Source: Polytrichum commune (Eukaryota; Streptophyta; Polytrichopsida; Polytrichales; Polytrichaceae). From it: a stretch of 64,000 nucleotides of DNA. The notes beneath the pieces were generated by a model. That model did no database searches and had not been told where the DNA came from. It saw nothing but the letters and a program-made list of their open reading frames with translations. Location: assembly GCA_950295325.1 (NCBI GenBank), contig OX485804.1:1674001-1738000 (forward strand), written 5' to 3'. Made by a program: the position numbers and the translations under genes. How positions within the stretch are numbered: the stretch's first letter is position 1; each line of letters begins with the position of its first letter. Positions 1-11,778 of the stretch are shown in pieces.

Positions 1-300
1 GTGAATAAAAAACACTTATAACTGTGTAGTCCACTTTGGTGGCGATTACCATGCAATTTGAGAGGAAGTCAACAACACTACATTTCAAAAGCCCAGTTCT
101 GATCAATTTATATTTTGTATGCATCAAGTAGATAAACAAACGTCAACCTAAGATATCAACATCTCAAGTGACGACAAGGTAAGTTCACGACACCCTGGGA
201 TCAGTTTGTGCCTGACCTAAACCTTCTAAGCATTTGCAAACCCAAAAGGACAGTCATACTCACCTACAAAACATGGACATAATCAAGTGGCAACCTCTCA
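1..300. repeat. Degraded third copy of the UPF2 downstream region
   Basis: The first 300 bases align with sequence just downstream of UPF2. Bases about 15-110 match about 54,120-54,205 (shared core 'gtccactttggtggcg'). Bases about 118-280 match about 54,778-54,935 (shared core 'gcatcaagtagataaac', ending at 'actcacctacaaaac'). The roughly 570 bases between these parts in the right-hand copy are missing here. Divergence is clearly higher than between the 31-36 kb and 50-56 kb copies, so this is the oldest of three copies. It may continue to the left outside the window. Confidence 0.6.
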
Positions 301-404
301 TAATTCCACACCCGTCATCGCTACCTTTCTTCAGACAAAGCCTTCTCCCGTCTACCAAGGTCCAACTCAAAGAACGCAGTTTAAAGAAATATGCATGTGC
401 CAAA

Positions 405-1567
405 CGAACTATTCTTTCGCCTTTTAGAGCGAAGTATTCTTTCGCCTTTCACTAAAGAATACCGTGCGCTGGTTACATTCACCGGCATATCCCAATTTTT
501 GGACTGCCTCTTTCGGGGCCCAACCAAGAAATCATAAGCAGGAGATTACATCTGTGACATGGGCAATTGAAGTGTCTCCAAACGCGAGCCGAGTGCAAAG
601 TGTCACCAGGTGAATACTACGGAACAGTTGTCTTCTCAATTCTGCTTGAGAACTGGAACTTTATCTTGCAGTGCAATCACAGGATTCACTAGATTGTAGC
701 TAAGCTAAAGTGTAGGGAGGGAGATTAGAGAACCTCTGTGGATTGACCTAATCGAAATTGATTTGCAAGATCAGGTGTTGCGAAAATCCTGCGTTTTCAA
801 TTTTGCCGCCTCTGATCGGTTCTTGCCTGAAACATTGATGCTTTCCTCTTGTGCCGCAAGCAAAGTAAAGTCAGGGAACCGAAATGCTGCAAAATGCAAG
901 CAAACTGTAAAGCATCAAGTTGGCACTACGGCACAGTTTCGCTTTCTCAGCTCCTTCTTGCAATTTGCAACTCAAAGCACAGGACTGAGATATCTATCAT
1001 TACCAAGTCAATTTTGAAATTGATTTAGAGTGATTCCATTACTAAGTAAAATTCTCACCCTTGAGATGTTCAGAAATATCAATGGTCACAGGTCCTCAAG
1101 CTCTAGTGTAGAGTGCCCCTAACTCATTTCGCTCACATCTCCTCAAAAACAAGATAGAGAGCATTCCGGAGATTGTCCCATATCGCTTGTGCGCAACGCT
1201 CAATCGTATATAAAGTCGCACCCTTCCTGATAGATAATTACACAGCCGGGTGCTCAGCACAGAGCGAACTATTTTTTCGCCTTTTACTAAAGAATACCGT
1301 GCACTGGGTACATTCACCGGTATATCCCATTTTTTGGACTGCCCCTCTTTGGGCCCAACCAAGGAAACATAAGCAGGAAATTACACCTGTGCCATGGGCA
1401 ATTGAAGTGTTTCCAAGACGAGCCAAGTGCAAGGTGTCTGTCATCAGGTGAGTACTACGGCATAGTTGTCTTCTCAATTCTGCTTGCAAACTGTAACTTT
1501 ATCTTGCAGTGCAAGCACAGGATCCACTAGATTGTAGCTAAGCCAAAGAGTAGGGAGGGAGATTAGG
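405..1567. repeat. Two direct copies of a ~310-bp sequence, 860 bp apart
   Basis: About 405-729 and 1,264-1,567 are diverged direct copies sharing 'actaaagaataccgtgc', 'ttgtcttctcaattctgctt' and 'agattgtagctaagc', and both end at 'gggagggagattag'. A weaker partial match lies at about 905-985 between them. No convincing reading frame crosses the repeat. It lies beyond the 3' end of the minus-strand BURP gene, and I cannot assign it to a transposon family. Confidence 0.6.
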
Positions 1568-2068
1568 GTTTAGGGTTTTCCTCCAATTGAATACCAAATG
1601 AAAGATGTCCCAGCTTTGTTCAAGTTGAATGGCCAGAATTTATACATCCAATAAATACAAGACAAACGAAAAATCTTACATCGAGATGTAATAAGCTTAT
1701 GCAAACCTCGAATCAGGTCAAATTGACCGCTTATTGAGTGCCACAAGTGGCGGCTTATCAACTGAATACACACATAATTAATCACACACATAAAGGCATG
1801 TGATTAATACACATCCAAACCTCTATATTTGACCTAGCTAAACACAACCACTAGGTAGCTTGAACCTAATCATTCTCCTGTACAAGACATACGTTAGATA
1901 ATTATCGTAACTATGATGCTACATATATGAAGACTTAGTAACTATGACTCATGTGGAACCAATGTAGAGTACTTCGCCACATTTTGTCATTGCAACGTAC
2001 ATGAGTCACGTTGAACTACTGTGGATAAGCTGCCCTTGAACTGTGTAGATGAATAAGCTGCTCCGAGC

Positions 2069-3729
2069 TTACTCCTTGGATGTTGCCTCCGCTTTCACGA
2101 ACACGAGATCTCTCTCGGTTATGAAATGGCACGCTTCGGCACCGCGAGCGATGTGAAGTGCGGAGAAGGCGGGATGTCGTGCTTTCCACAGGGCGGTGTT
2201 GAGGTGGCACACGGCCAACGCATTGATAGTTTGTTGCGACTGATCGTTGGCACTCGTTGACAGGCGTGCGTCTATCAATTTTGTATCGTGTACAAAATGA
2301 CAGTAATATAGTGCGGTGGGGAAGAACAGATCGTGACACACGATGATGTGCTTCCCTTCCTCCGGAGAGTGCTTCCGGTATGCAGTCACCGTAACCGCGG
2401 CCTTGGAGACCGGAGCCTCGGTGGGCGCTCCAGTCGTGGACATGATTTCGATGTCGTCGCCCAAATGCCCCGCCACAAAATCCATCATCGCTTCAAAGGA
2501 GGTTGGGCATGCGCGCTCCTCACCGGGAAGAGCAGGGCTCCCGCACAATCGGACGGCAGTCTTGATCACATCAGCCATCGGGGTACCGCTTCGGATCCTA
2601 AAGGTTTCAAGGATCGTACTTAGATTCTCCTCGTTCAGTGTCGGGAATTTCTCAGCAATTTGCTGAGGCAAGAACGAGCGGCGCGGGATCGGCGACTGTA
2701 AGTTGCGGTCGAGCGACATCTTGGCTCCCACGCCCAAAGATGGTTCTACAAAGAAGTCATGCTGCAGATCGTTAACAGTGACGATCTCGACAAGAGGAGT
2801 GACGTCGTCATTGGGTGTAGCCAAGGTGGCACACTCATCGCATATAAAGCCCGCCTCTCGGCATTTGCTCGGGTCCACGATCATGTGAGAATTGGTTGGG
2901 AGCAGATTTACTCGTGACACATGAGCTCCATGACTACTGGTCGACATTGGAGTGAACATTGCCGCCGTCGAGTCTTTGGCAATCGTCTTCCACAACGAAC
3001 TGAGCACATCCAGGTTTCCCTTCAATGTCCTCGATGCTCCAACAACATTTCCTTCCATGCAGTCTTGTTGTTGCATGCTTGTGGCAACCTGATGGGATTG
3101 GCGAGCCATAACCGTTGTCTGCAAAACATGAATTGAAATGCATCTCATGTGGGTCACAAAACTTGATTCAAATTTGAGTCCACTTTCAAGAACTAGTGGT
3201 GCATGGTGTTTTATTAAGCTCCTTCAAGAGACTTTCAATCCACCATTCTGAAACAATTCATTACTAACTAACATGTCTACCGTGGATTACAATATGGATT
3301 GGCTTGGATCGTGGGCAAGTGCCTGAAACACACGCATATACTCATATTGCATGATTATGAGAGGGTCATAGGAATCGTTTGAGAAAAATGTGAAGTCTAA
3401 TGTCACATACATACTAATTCACCACACCACAAAGCTTCAAACATGGAACAAAACTCTTCTGATGTAGTGATTCAATTCACGCTTGGTTCAAAGGTCCACA
3501 TATATACATGAGACTCACAGCAACAAACATTCAGCTTTCAATCGTAATACAATCAACAATACAATAAACTCCTCGAGCAAGCGGCAATAATTGCAGTCAT
3601 GAGAGTCTAAGATGCTATAACAACCATCAAAGCTGCGTGCAATACCTGGCCAAGGCTATGTAGGATGCCCAACATAAGTACAAATGCAATTGTGACGTTG
3701 CCCCTCGAGAGTCGGGTGATGATTGCCAT
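2069..3729 (-). CDS. BURP-domain protein, two exons
   Basis: Coding exons on the minus strand are 3,729-3,646 and 3,118-2,069, giving 377 residues. The first exon starts at the ATG at 3,729 and ends at CAG|GTATTG; the acceptor is TTTTGCAG|ACAACG, in phase 0. Residues 1-28 look like a signal peptide with a hydrophobic core (VTIAFVLMLGIL). The C-terminal ~220 residues form a BURP domain, starting at FFVEPSLGVGAKM and carrying the family CH pattern: CH-x10-CH, then 29 residues, CH, 24 residues, CH. A central block shows GEERACPTSFEAMMDF, typical of the family. BURP proteins are plant-specific, secreted or cell-wall/vacuolar, and include RD22, USP and PG1-beta types; the linker here does not place it firmly in one subclass. 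Neither exon shows a stop or frameshift. The 527-bp intron shows no inserted element. Confidence 0.88.
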
Positions 3730-3856
3730 GACTAGTGCTCGTCGAGTTACCAAGTGATCCAATCTAATGTGTGTGATACAAAAGAGTGTGTGAGCATGAG
3801 AGGAGAGTCGTGAAGAAGAAACTTGATCGGATGACAATACACAAAGAATGGAGCTG

Positions 3857-3866
3857 CCTTTATAGG
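3857..3866 (-). promoter_or_regulatory. Putative TATA box of the BURP gene
   Basis: Read on the minus strand this is CCTATAAAGG, about 130 bases upstream of the BURP start codon. That is consistent with transcription starting about 30 bases further on and a leader of roughly 100 bases. An in-frame ATG further upstream (3,876) lies above the TATA box and so is probably not used. Confidence 0.5.
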
Positions 3867-3879
3867 TGCTCTGCACTGC

Positions 3880-4685
3880 CCCAAATTCTACCAGCTTAGC
3901 ACAAATTGAGTTTTTTTTTTTTCATTCCAAACGCCATAGTTGTTGGACTCTTTTTTTTTTGCGAAAACTTTGTTGATCAAATCAAAGTGAAAGTCTGTGC
4001 CTTTCTTAAAGCTTGGCCACGACTCCATGAAATCGACACCACTAGAGGTAGGTAGGCCTTTTTGGAACAGTTTAGACAATGTTTTGAAACACATTAGGAA
4101 CGCTAAAATTGGGTTAAATTCACGGATGTTGAATTTTGAGCGCATTCTCAGCAGTTGGGTTGTAGAGTTTATCAAAATTTTACCTAAATGTAAATATATG
4201 TCAAGTGCAACTTATGGACATAATTATGAATCATGCTCTATTAACACAAAACCGTTCTTGTATGCTATTTTCAAACACTTTTAAATGATAGTACTTAAAC
4301 TTAATTTTTGGAAAGAATTGTATCGCAATCTAATCACATTTATATAAACGTTCCAGAAACACTTGGTTCTTGACTTTGTTAAGGTGTGATTTGGTACCTA
4401 GTATTGATGCAATGTTTCTTTTTGACATGAAACTAACAAAGCATGATATTGTTAATTCAATTTTCTTATGTATTGCTCGCATGTAACAATGGACAACATT
4501 GCATTTCTTTTACAAAATGTGATTCAATCCACATAAGTTAGCCTAGTATTCCAGTAAAAAACACCATGAGCAGTTGCAATTTGAAGCCCTTTTTATGCCA
4601 GTATTATGCTCAAATAATACCACAAAAAATTCAAAATTTCAATGTAATACCAAATCCAACATAATGAGGTTGATTCATAATTTTA
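3880..4685. other. Intergenic, no gene seen
   Basis: AT-rich DNA between the BURP promoter and the 3' end of the L1 element. It has two T-runs (about 3,910-3,922 and 3,951-3,960) and no supported coding sequence or terminal repeats. Confidence 0.5.
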
Positions 4686-4689
4686 AATT

Positions 4690-6000
4690 TTAATTTGAAA
4701 TAGAAGGTTGAAAAGCCAATACCAAATTGAATAAGGAAAATGTGGCCACTTCAAGGGGAGGTGGAGCCCCTCAAACGCGTAACACCACCACATAAAGAGT
4801 AACAAAGCATCGGTCCCATCAAGGACAACCCCGATGTCACCAAGTGAACAAACAAAGGCCCAAGTTACATTTAAGTGCATTGCAATTTTCAATTCCAAGT
4901 CATCCTCATTTTGTTTCCTCCACAAAGAATGTTCCTAGCTCCCCACGTTTGGTTGAAACCTTTGAGGAGGGCTTTAGCCGAGTAGGCACTAATCTTAACA
5001 AATTTAACCACCCTCTCCTAAGCCTCCTTGGCGTACATATAATGAGGTCGGCCCAAATAAGGTGTATAACTTTGGATTGATGCCATTGTTCTTGGTTAAA
5101 CACCTTGTCATTGTGCTCAATCCAAATCGTCCAAATAGTGATGCCACAAAGGAGGCACCAAATCTTAATATTTTTGACAATTTTTTGAGGAATCTTCTCC
5201 CCAAAGATGGCTTGTTTCCAAGGAAAAATATCATAGTTTCCAATCCTCACCCCACAAAGTTTGTGCATGATAAAAGTGGCCCATCGCCATGCTCTCTGAG
5301 CTTGGATGGAATCGGAAAATTTATGTTTGACCAACTTCCTCGTGTTAGGAAGGCCATGGAAACATTGCTTAGAGATAGATGTTGGCATGATGCCATCTCT
5401 TCCTTCATTGACCACCATAGCCTTGTGCCAGAGAGACCACATGAAAGTGGCTTCCTCATTGGACTGGAGCAGGTCCCAATCTTGTGACCAATCTAAGAAC
5501 ATGTAGTTTCCGGGGAGGTATCCTCGCCATTTGTCAGCCACCCAAGTGGTTCCTAAGATCTTATTAATTACATACTAGTCTGTACCAAATTTCGTGGTAT
5601 AATTAAGAAAGTGAAACCTCTCTATCATCATCAATCCATTTTCCAACCAAGTGGAACAATTTTACCATAGAAGAAGGTGGTTTCTTGCTTCTTTTGCCCC
5701 TTATAGGTACAAATTATTTTAACCTCATGTAAAAAATGAGTGATACACCTGGTGGGTCCTCCCACCACTCATTAAAACATTGGGAATAGGTGCCCATCAT
5801 AAAGCATTTCACTCAGAGAGACGTGGTGAGATGGTGTTGGTGTATGCAAAAGAGAGTAAATTCAACCAAACATCTTAGCACCAAAGTTTGATCTACATCC
5901 CCTTCTCTATAGAGGCCAACCCATTGTCTAGGCATAGTGTCATCCGGGTCATCTTCTAGAAAAGGTTGCCATTGGTCAATGATTTTGGTAGTGATCGTGG
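4690..6000 (-). mobile_element. L1-type LINE, 3' part (end of ORF2 and 3' UTR)
   Basis: Minus-strand reading gives the C-terminal region of a plant L1 ORF2. A tryptophan-rich zf-RVT-like segment at about 5,540-4,910 includes DKWRGYLPGNY, MWSLWHKAMVVNE and IWCLLCGITIWTIWIEHND. Upstream, 6,000-5,550 reads in broken frames as the preceding linker. The 3' boundary near 4,690 is inferred from loss of coding-like sequence; no clear poly-A tail remains. The element is defective, with several stops and frame changes. The Mutator element at 6,001 splits it, and the L1 frame resumes at 18,170 on the other side. Confidence 0.75.
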
Positions 6001-6079
6001 GCGGACGCTAAAGTACCCCCTACGAACTTGTAGGGGGCAGCTCCCAGAGAAAAAGGCCATGCCCGCCCGTCAACCGAGC
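6001..6079 (+). repeat. Left terminal inverted repeat of the Mutator-like element
   Basis: It begins GCGGACGCTAAAGTACCCCC and ends GTCAACCGAGC. Against the right end it differs only in a short patch after AGAGAAAAA. It contains its own hairpin, CCCCCTAC-GAACTT-GTAGGGGG. Confidence 0.93.
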
Positions 6080-6148
6080 TGGATGGCACGGCATGGATGA
6101 AAACACTGTTCCGTCCATAACGGATGATGGAGGACGCCACCATGCCGT

Positions 6149-6445
6149 CTACCAAACACAGTTGAAGTCATTTAAATTAACGTCCTACACGTCCATTTAC
6201 TTCCGGGAAACATGGATCTCAGATCTGAAAAATTAGGGTTCCAGGGCCATCAACCAAACACAGTTGAAGTTATTCACGTTAACGTACTACACGTCAATGT
6301 ACTTCCGGAAAACATGGATCTCAGATCTGAACAATGAAGGTTCCAGGGCCATCAACCAAACACAGTTGAAGTCATTCACGTTAACGTCCTACACGTCCAT
6401 GTACTTCCGGGAAACAGGGATCTCAAATTTGAAAATTTAGGGTTT
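6149..6445. repeat. 102-bp tandem repeat, three copies (subterminal)
   Basis: Copies start near 6,151, 6,253 and 6,355. Each holds 'accaaacacagttgaagt', a block with 'cctacacgtcca' (or variant) and 'ggatctcagatctgaa' (weaker in the third). Subterminal repeats are usual in MULEs, often as transposase-binding arrays. Confidence 0.85.
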
Positions 6446-6479
6446 CGGGGCGGCGAGTGTGACAGAGTTTGGGTGAACC

Positions 6480-6745
6480 CAGATATGCTCTTTCCTCTTG
6501 ATCCACACACTCTTGTCAACCGAATGACATCGCATTGAACGTTGCAACACTTTCCATTGCTTACACAATACACATTAGGGTTCAATCATGGTTTGCTTGT
6601 GTTTTTTCATAGATCCCAGATGTGCGCCTTCCTCTTGATCCACACACTCTTGTCAACCAAATGCCATCGCATTCATTGTTGCAACATCCTCCCTCACATA
6701 CTGTATACACACACCTCAGTTGGGTTTAGCACAACTTGGACGTCT
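6480..6745. repeat. ~128-bp imperfect direct repeat, two copies
   Basis: 'cctcttgatccacacactc' followed by 'ttgtcaacc' and a 'catcgcatt' block occurs at about 6,494 and 6,632. It lies directly upstream of the transposase start and probably forms part of its promoter or leader. Confidence 0.7.
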
Positions 6746-6794
6746 TTGTTCACTTAGAGGTGACGGAGGTATAGGATTTAGGGTTTAGGAAGCA

Positions 6795-9700
6795 ATGCAG
6801 TGTGAAGTACCCATGGCCTCATCAGCAACAGCACAAAACGCCTTAGAGCATACTGACCCGCCAGCATTCCGGGTCCAGCAAGTTGATATTCTTATGGCAT
6901 TGCGAGAGAGCATTCAAAATCCTCCCCCTGGCGAGTTTAGGATGGAGGACTTGCTGTGGACAGATCATGTCACCCATGGGAAGGGTAGACACAAAGGTTC
7001 AAGAATGGCATTCATTCTTTGGGATAGGCTAGACGATTTCATCTCAGGCGAGCAAAATCACACTCTCTATCCATGCAGATTCAACGCTGAGGTCATTAGG
7101 CGAAACTTACCAAATTCGTTGAGATCACCCCGGGCTTACAGTCCTGCACTTGTAGTAAGGTCAGATTTACTCCATTATCCTCTTCCATTGTCATTGGTTG
7201 CTGATAGTGTTTAGCAATGGTTATCCACATATTCAACATTGTCCTTCATTCTCTGTGGTATGTCCTTCGTATAGTGATCAGTGTCCTTCAACATTAGTCA
7301 ATGTTTACAACCTACTTTTCATTGGTGGGTTGTGTGACAAGCAGGTATCGATGCAATTTTGGGCCGGAAGACAAGTCTGATGTCGTCCCAGAGGACATGC
7401 AAGCCCTCCTTAAATCCACCCAGAAACGAAGGACTAAAAAGAACCGTGCTAAACCCAAAAAAGGGAAGAAGGTCATACCTGAATATGACGCATTCCCTGT
7501 AACCAAATCAACCGGTGCCAAGATTAAGCGTGTGGGGAAAAATCTTGGTGGTTTCTCCATTAAGAGAGGATGTTTACGCTGTTTTGTGGCGAAACAATCA
7601 TATCTCGATCCTTCTTTGTGCATGTTGGTTTATGAGAACACCATGCACTTCAACGCACGTGGCGAGCATTGCCATGGATCAATGGTTAGTGGGTTTAGGT
7701 ACGCGTTAGGTGCTGGTATATCAGAGGACATGAAATACAAAATCGCTAAAATGCACGCCTTTGGGCTATCTCCTGCACAGATAATGCAACAACACACTAA
7801 AGAGGTCAGAGAATTGGCTTTGGCTAATGGCCCTGTCACTCGTGATACATTCCTGTTGCCATCAGATGTGAGGAATATTGTTCGCAAGCGTGCGGAAGAA
7901 CTATGGATGAAACACCCTTCCGATCCGATCAGTGTTCGTATGTGGACAACAGAAAATCCTGACAATGTCTTCTACTATCAGGAACACTCGCTGATGGATT
8001 TGAACTCTTCTACTCAGAGTGAAGCTCCCTTCACTATTGGAATACAAACTGAATGGCAACTTGAAATGATGGAAAAATTCGGTAACAACAGCGCACTTTC
8101 AATTGACGCAACATTTGGCACCTCCCAAACACGGGTTAGACACTGAACCCTTCTTCTCTGCATGTTTCGTCATGTCCTTCATGATATCTGAATGTCAAAG
8201 CCAGTATACTCATGTCATTCACTATATATGCATGTCCTTCAGTGTATACGGAGAGCCATATATATATGTCCCTATATTTCATTTGTTGTAAAGTTCATCT
8301 ATTCATGTACATGTTGGTTTCACCATGCGTTTAACTTGTTTGTGTCAGTATCCCCTATATACCGTTATGGTTTTTGATGATTGGAGGAATGGCATACCTG
8401 TGGCATTCTTCGCCATATCTCGGACTCGTGAACAAGATCTCATACCTGTGCTTCAAGCCCTTCACAACAAAGTTGCCAAAAACAATGCAACTTGGTCTCC
8501 TTCATCCATCGTAGTTGACAACGCACAAGCTGAAATCAACACATTGAGGTATCACCAATGCCTGAGTATGTCCTTCACATTGAACAATGGGTCAGAAGGT
8601 TTGTCTTCTTACATTCACTTCCATGTGCAGGCTTGTATGGCATGCGGCCAAGATCTTCCTCTGCCTTTGGCACGTTCGGAAGGCGTGGGCAGAAAATGCC
8701 GTGAAGAAGATTTCCACGGTTGGAGAACGTGCCACAGTTCTCCAGATGGTTGGTGATGTAATGTATGGCAAGGGATGTGGTGTCGATGACGATCCTATAG
8801 AATGGGCTCTGCAACAACTCGACTTCATTACGAACACAAGACCGCGGTCAGCTGCTTTCATGAGATACATGAATGACAATTGGAGCGCAAAAGCAGCCAT
8901 GTGGTGTGTTGGGGCAAGGAGGATACCTCATGCGGGCCAGAATACTAATGCTGCCATTGAGTCGTACCACTCAAACTTGAAGAGCATATTAAACTCAACA
9001 AAGGAACGGTTCGTTGGTAGACGCATGGACTGGCTCATCTATCACCTCACTGGGGATGTCCTCACACATTACTGGTATGGAGTACAGTGCAAGGCATTTG
9101 GTTTTGTTCGAAACAAAAAACACGAGGGTATTGTCTGTTCTGCTATCATCCGCGCATCAACGATTCCAGACACAAATGTGCTGATTTGCATGGACGAAGA
9201 CGTGGCGTATGTCGGGTCAGTGAATAACCGGCCAAAAGTTTGGACAATCCACTCACCTGACTCCGAATGGGCGCAGTGTGACTGCCCAGTCGCACGGGAG
9301 GGTATGATATGCAAGCATACCATGAAGGTTTTCAAAATGCTCCACCCGGACATACAAGATGGTGTCATTGTGAGGGAAGCTGGTACCATGCACGGTGTTG
9401 ACCGTGCCACACCCATGTCTCAATGTTACTCAAAGGCACGACGTGCCTTGCTCAATGAAGGACTCACTGGCGATAGTTCAACCCATTCGAAGCCCAGCGG
9501 CAACAATGATTGCGTGGATCTTGACGCGGAAACCATCGGTGCACAATCCGCAGACCTCCTCGATATGTGCTCACAGATTTCAATAGGCAGTGTGTCAAAT
9601 CCTATTGACCTGTCACAATCTGAGATCGGACAGTCACAGACTATGTCGCTAACCACAGCGAATAATTTGTACACATCCCTGACCAAGAATGCTGATACTT

Positions 9701-9903
9701 ACCCTATGCTTGGTGCATACTTGATTGCGGACCTGAAGCACATCCATGGAAAGCAGACCGAACTCATTGCTCGGGGTGACGCAATGTTGCATCCATTATC
9801 CTCACCGTCGTCTTTCCCAGCGCGAGGCGGTGACAACTCGCTCAAGCGCCATCGGAGTTTCCTCGAGAACACACCCTCCAAGAAAAAATCATCATATACT
9901 TGA
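6795..9903 (+). CDS. Mutator-like (mudrA-type) transposase with SWIM zinc finger
   Basis: Four exons are read as 6,795-7,159, 7,345-8,134, 8,349-8,548 and 8,631-9,903, giving 875 residues with consistent phases (AAG|GTCAGA, CGG|GTTAGA and TTGAG|GTATCA donors; GCAG, GTCAG and TGCAG acceptors). Residues 370-470 hold the MULE catalytic core: SIDATFGTSQ (D376), VFDDWRNGIP, SSIVVDNAQAE (D442) and LCLWHVRKAWAEN. A later NAAIESYHSNLK block resembles the conserved segment near the third acidic residue. A SWIM finger of pattern CxCx8CxH (AQCDCPVAREGMICKH) follows. Near the N terminus, HTLYPCRFNAEVIRRNLP starts the DNA-binding region, followed by a basic stretch (KKNRAKPKKGKK). It cuts and joins the element's ends in the nucleus. 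No stops or frameshifts occur and catalytic residues are present, so it may be functional. Splice sites are read by eye. Confidence 0.88.
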
Positions 9904-10579
9904 AGTCAGTGTACTTCTGCGTATTTGTTCAAATCTGTGTTTGTTTTACAGTGATACATATATAATCAGTGTTTGTGTTAACATGTTTTGAAATATGTTG
10001 AATAACTTCTTTTTGACAGTCCTATTACCTCCTTTCACTCCAGGCCAACATTCATTTTAGTGGATCCTCAAGTGTATTCGTTTCATCATTGCGTCATTAT
10101 ATGAATGAATACGGGTTTCAAGCAAAAACTTAGACAACGCATACATTTGTGACTGAATAAATAGCTGGCTTCAGTCACATACTTGTGTGACTGAATCACT
10201 CAATCTTTTAAAAATTTCTAAGCAGGGCATTAGTTATGCACGGATGTGTGTATTAACCATGATACTAATGAGGATAAAATTGCAAAATTGCACGATCACA
10301 ACTCTGTGGACTGAATGACTGCCTGCATAAATGACTGAACGACTCGTTGTATGACTGCATCCCTAATACAATTTGAAAAAATTGAATGTGGCAGTCCTCT
10401 CACCTTGTCATTTGCTTGTGGGTATGCGCCATTGTAATAGTCCTGCAGGTCAACTAACACTGAAGTACACACGATTGATCGTTTCGAATATATATTGAAG
10501 GACTATATGAAGGATATATGAAGGATATATGAGTATTTCTGTGACTGAGTGTCTAATACATAAAAGAACAGACTACAGA

Positions 10580-11460
10580 CCTACTTAATTTCATCATTCT
10601 GTAGTCGTGTGACTGAATGACTGACATGTTAAAGAGCTAAATCAAATACTGACTGAGTTAAATGACTACTGACTCAATGACATACTCACTGAATTACAGG
10701 TGGACTAAATGAATTTATGAAGGACTGACTCAATGAAATACTCACTTTTTCAGTGAGTGAATGACTTACATATCAAATAGCTAAATGAATGACTGACTGT
10801 ATTAATGATTCAATGAAAGACTAGCTGAATTACTTACTCAAAACAAGGGTGACTGGACTATTGACTCAATGACCTACTCATTGAATTACATGTGGAATGA
10901 AGTACTTACTCAATGAAAAGACTGACTGAATGAATTTATGAAGGACTGACTCAATGAAATACTCACTTTTTCAGTGAGTGAATGACTTACATATCAAAGA
11001 GCTAAATGAAAGCATGACTGTATTAATGATTCAATGAAAGACTAGCTGAATTACTTACTCAAAACAAGGGTGATTGGACTACTGACTCAATGACCTACTC
11101 ACTGAATTACATGTGGAATGAAGTACTTATTCAATGAAAAGACTGACTGAATGAATTTATGAAGGACTGACTCAATGAAATACTCACTTTTTCAGTGAGT
11201 GAATGACTTACATATCAAAGAGCTAAATGAAAGCATGACTGTAGTAATGATTCAATGAAAGACAAGGGAATTACTCACTCAAAACAAGTATGACTGGACT
11301 ACTGACTCAATGACCTATTCACTGAATTACATGTGGACTCAATTACTGACTAAATGAAAAAGACTTATTCAACGAGTTTATGAAGGACTGACTGAATGAA
11401 ATACTCACTTCTTGAGTGCCGAAATGAAATGCTGACTTGACGCGTTTCTACAATATGAAG
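10580..11460. repeat. 221-bp tandem repeat array within the Mutator-like element
   Basis: Anchors 'gaatttatgaaggactgac' at 10,711, 10,932, 11,153 and (variant) 11,374 set a 221-bp period with about 3.5 copies. Each unit holds a palindromic 'ctcactttttcagtgag' and many variants of TGACTGAATGA. It lies between the two convergent genes. A shorter run of similar words (10,130-10,580) leads into it. Confidence 0.85.
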
Positions 11461-11778
11461 GACTGACTGACTGACTGTCTTAACCCCTGATTGGGAGACG
11501 AAAATATTTATTCACATATTCAATGAACATGTTTCTCAAAACTGTAAGATTGAATGACTGGATAACAACCTAGACACATTGTAGTACAAAACCCTAAACT
11601 AACATGAGAGTTACAACACATATCAGACTACAAATAAGCAAGTCCTGATTTGTATTAAGGAAAAATATACAATCCACGAGTCATTGGACTGTGGTGATCT
11701 TGTGATTCTAATGTACAGTGCGCCTTGGACACATATGATTACACCAAACTATGAAGCACCTTCCACAAAATACGAACG

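Noticed and set aside
7301-7344. Reading the transposase exon 2 from the ATG at 7,301
   Set aside because: It lies in an intron by the phase of exon 1 (AAG|GTCAGA) and the acceptor at 7,344. The upstream exon supplies the conserved N-terminal part.
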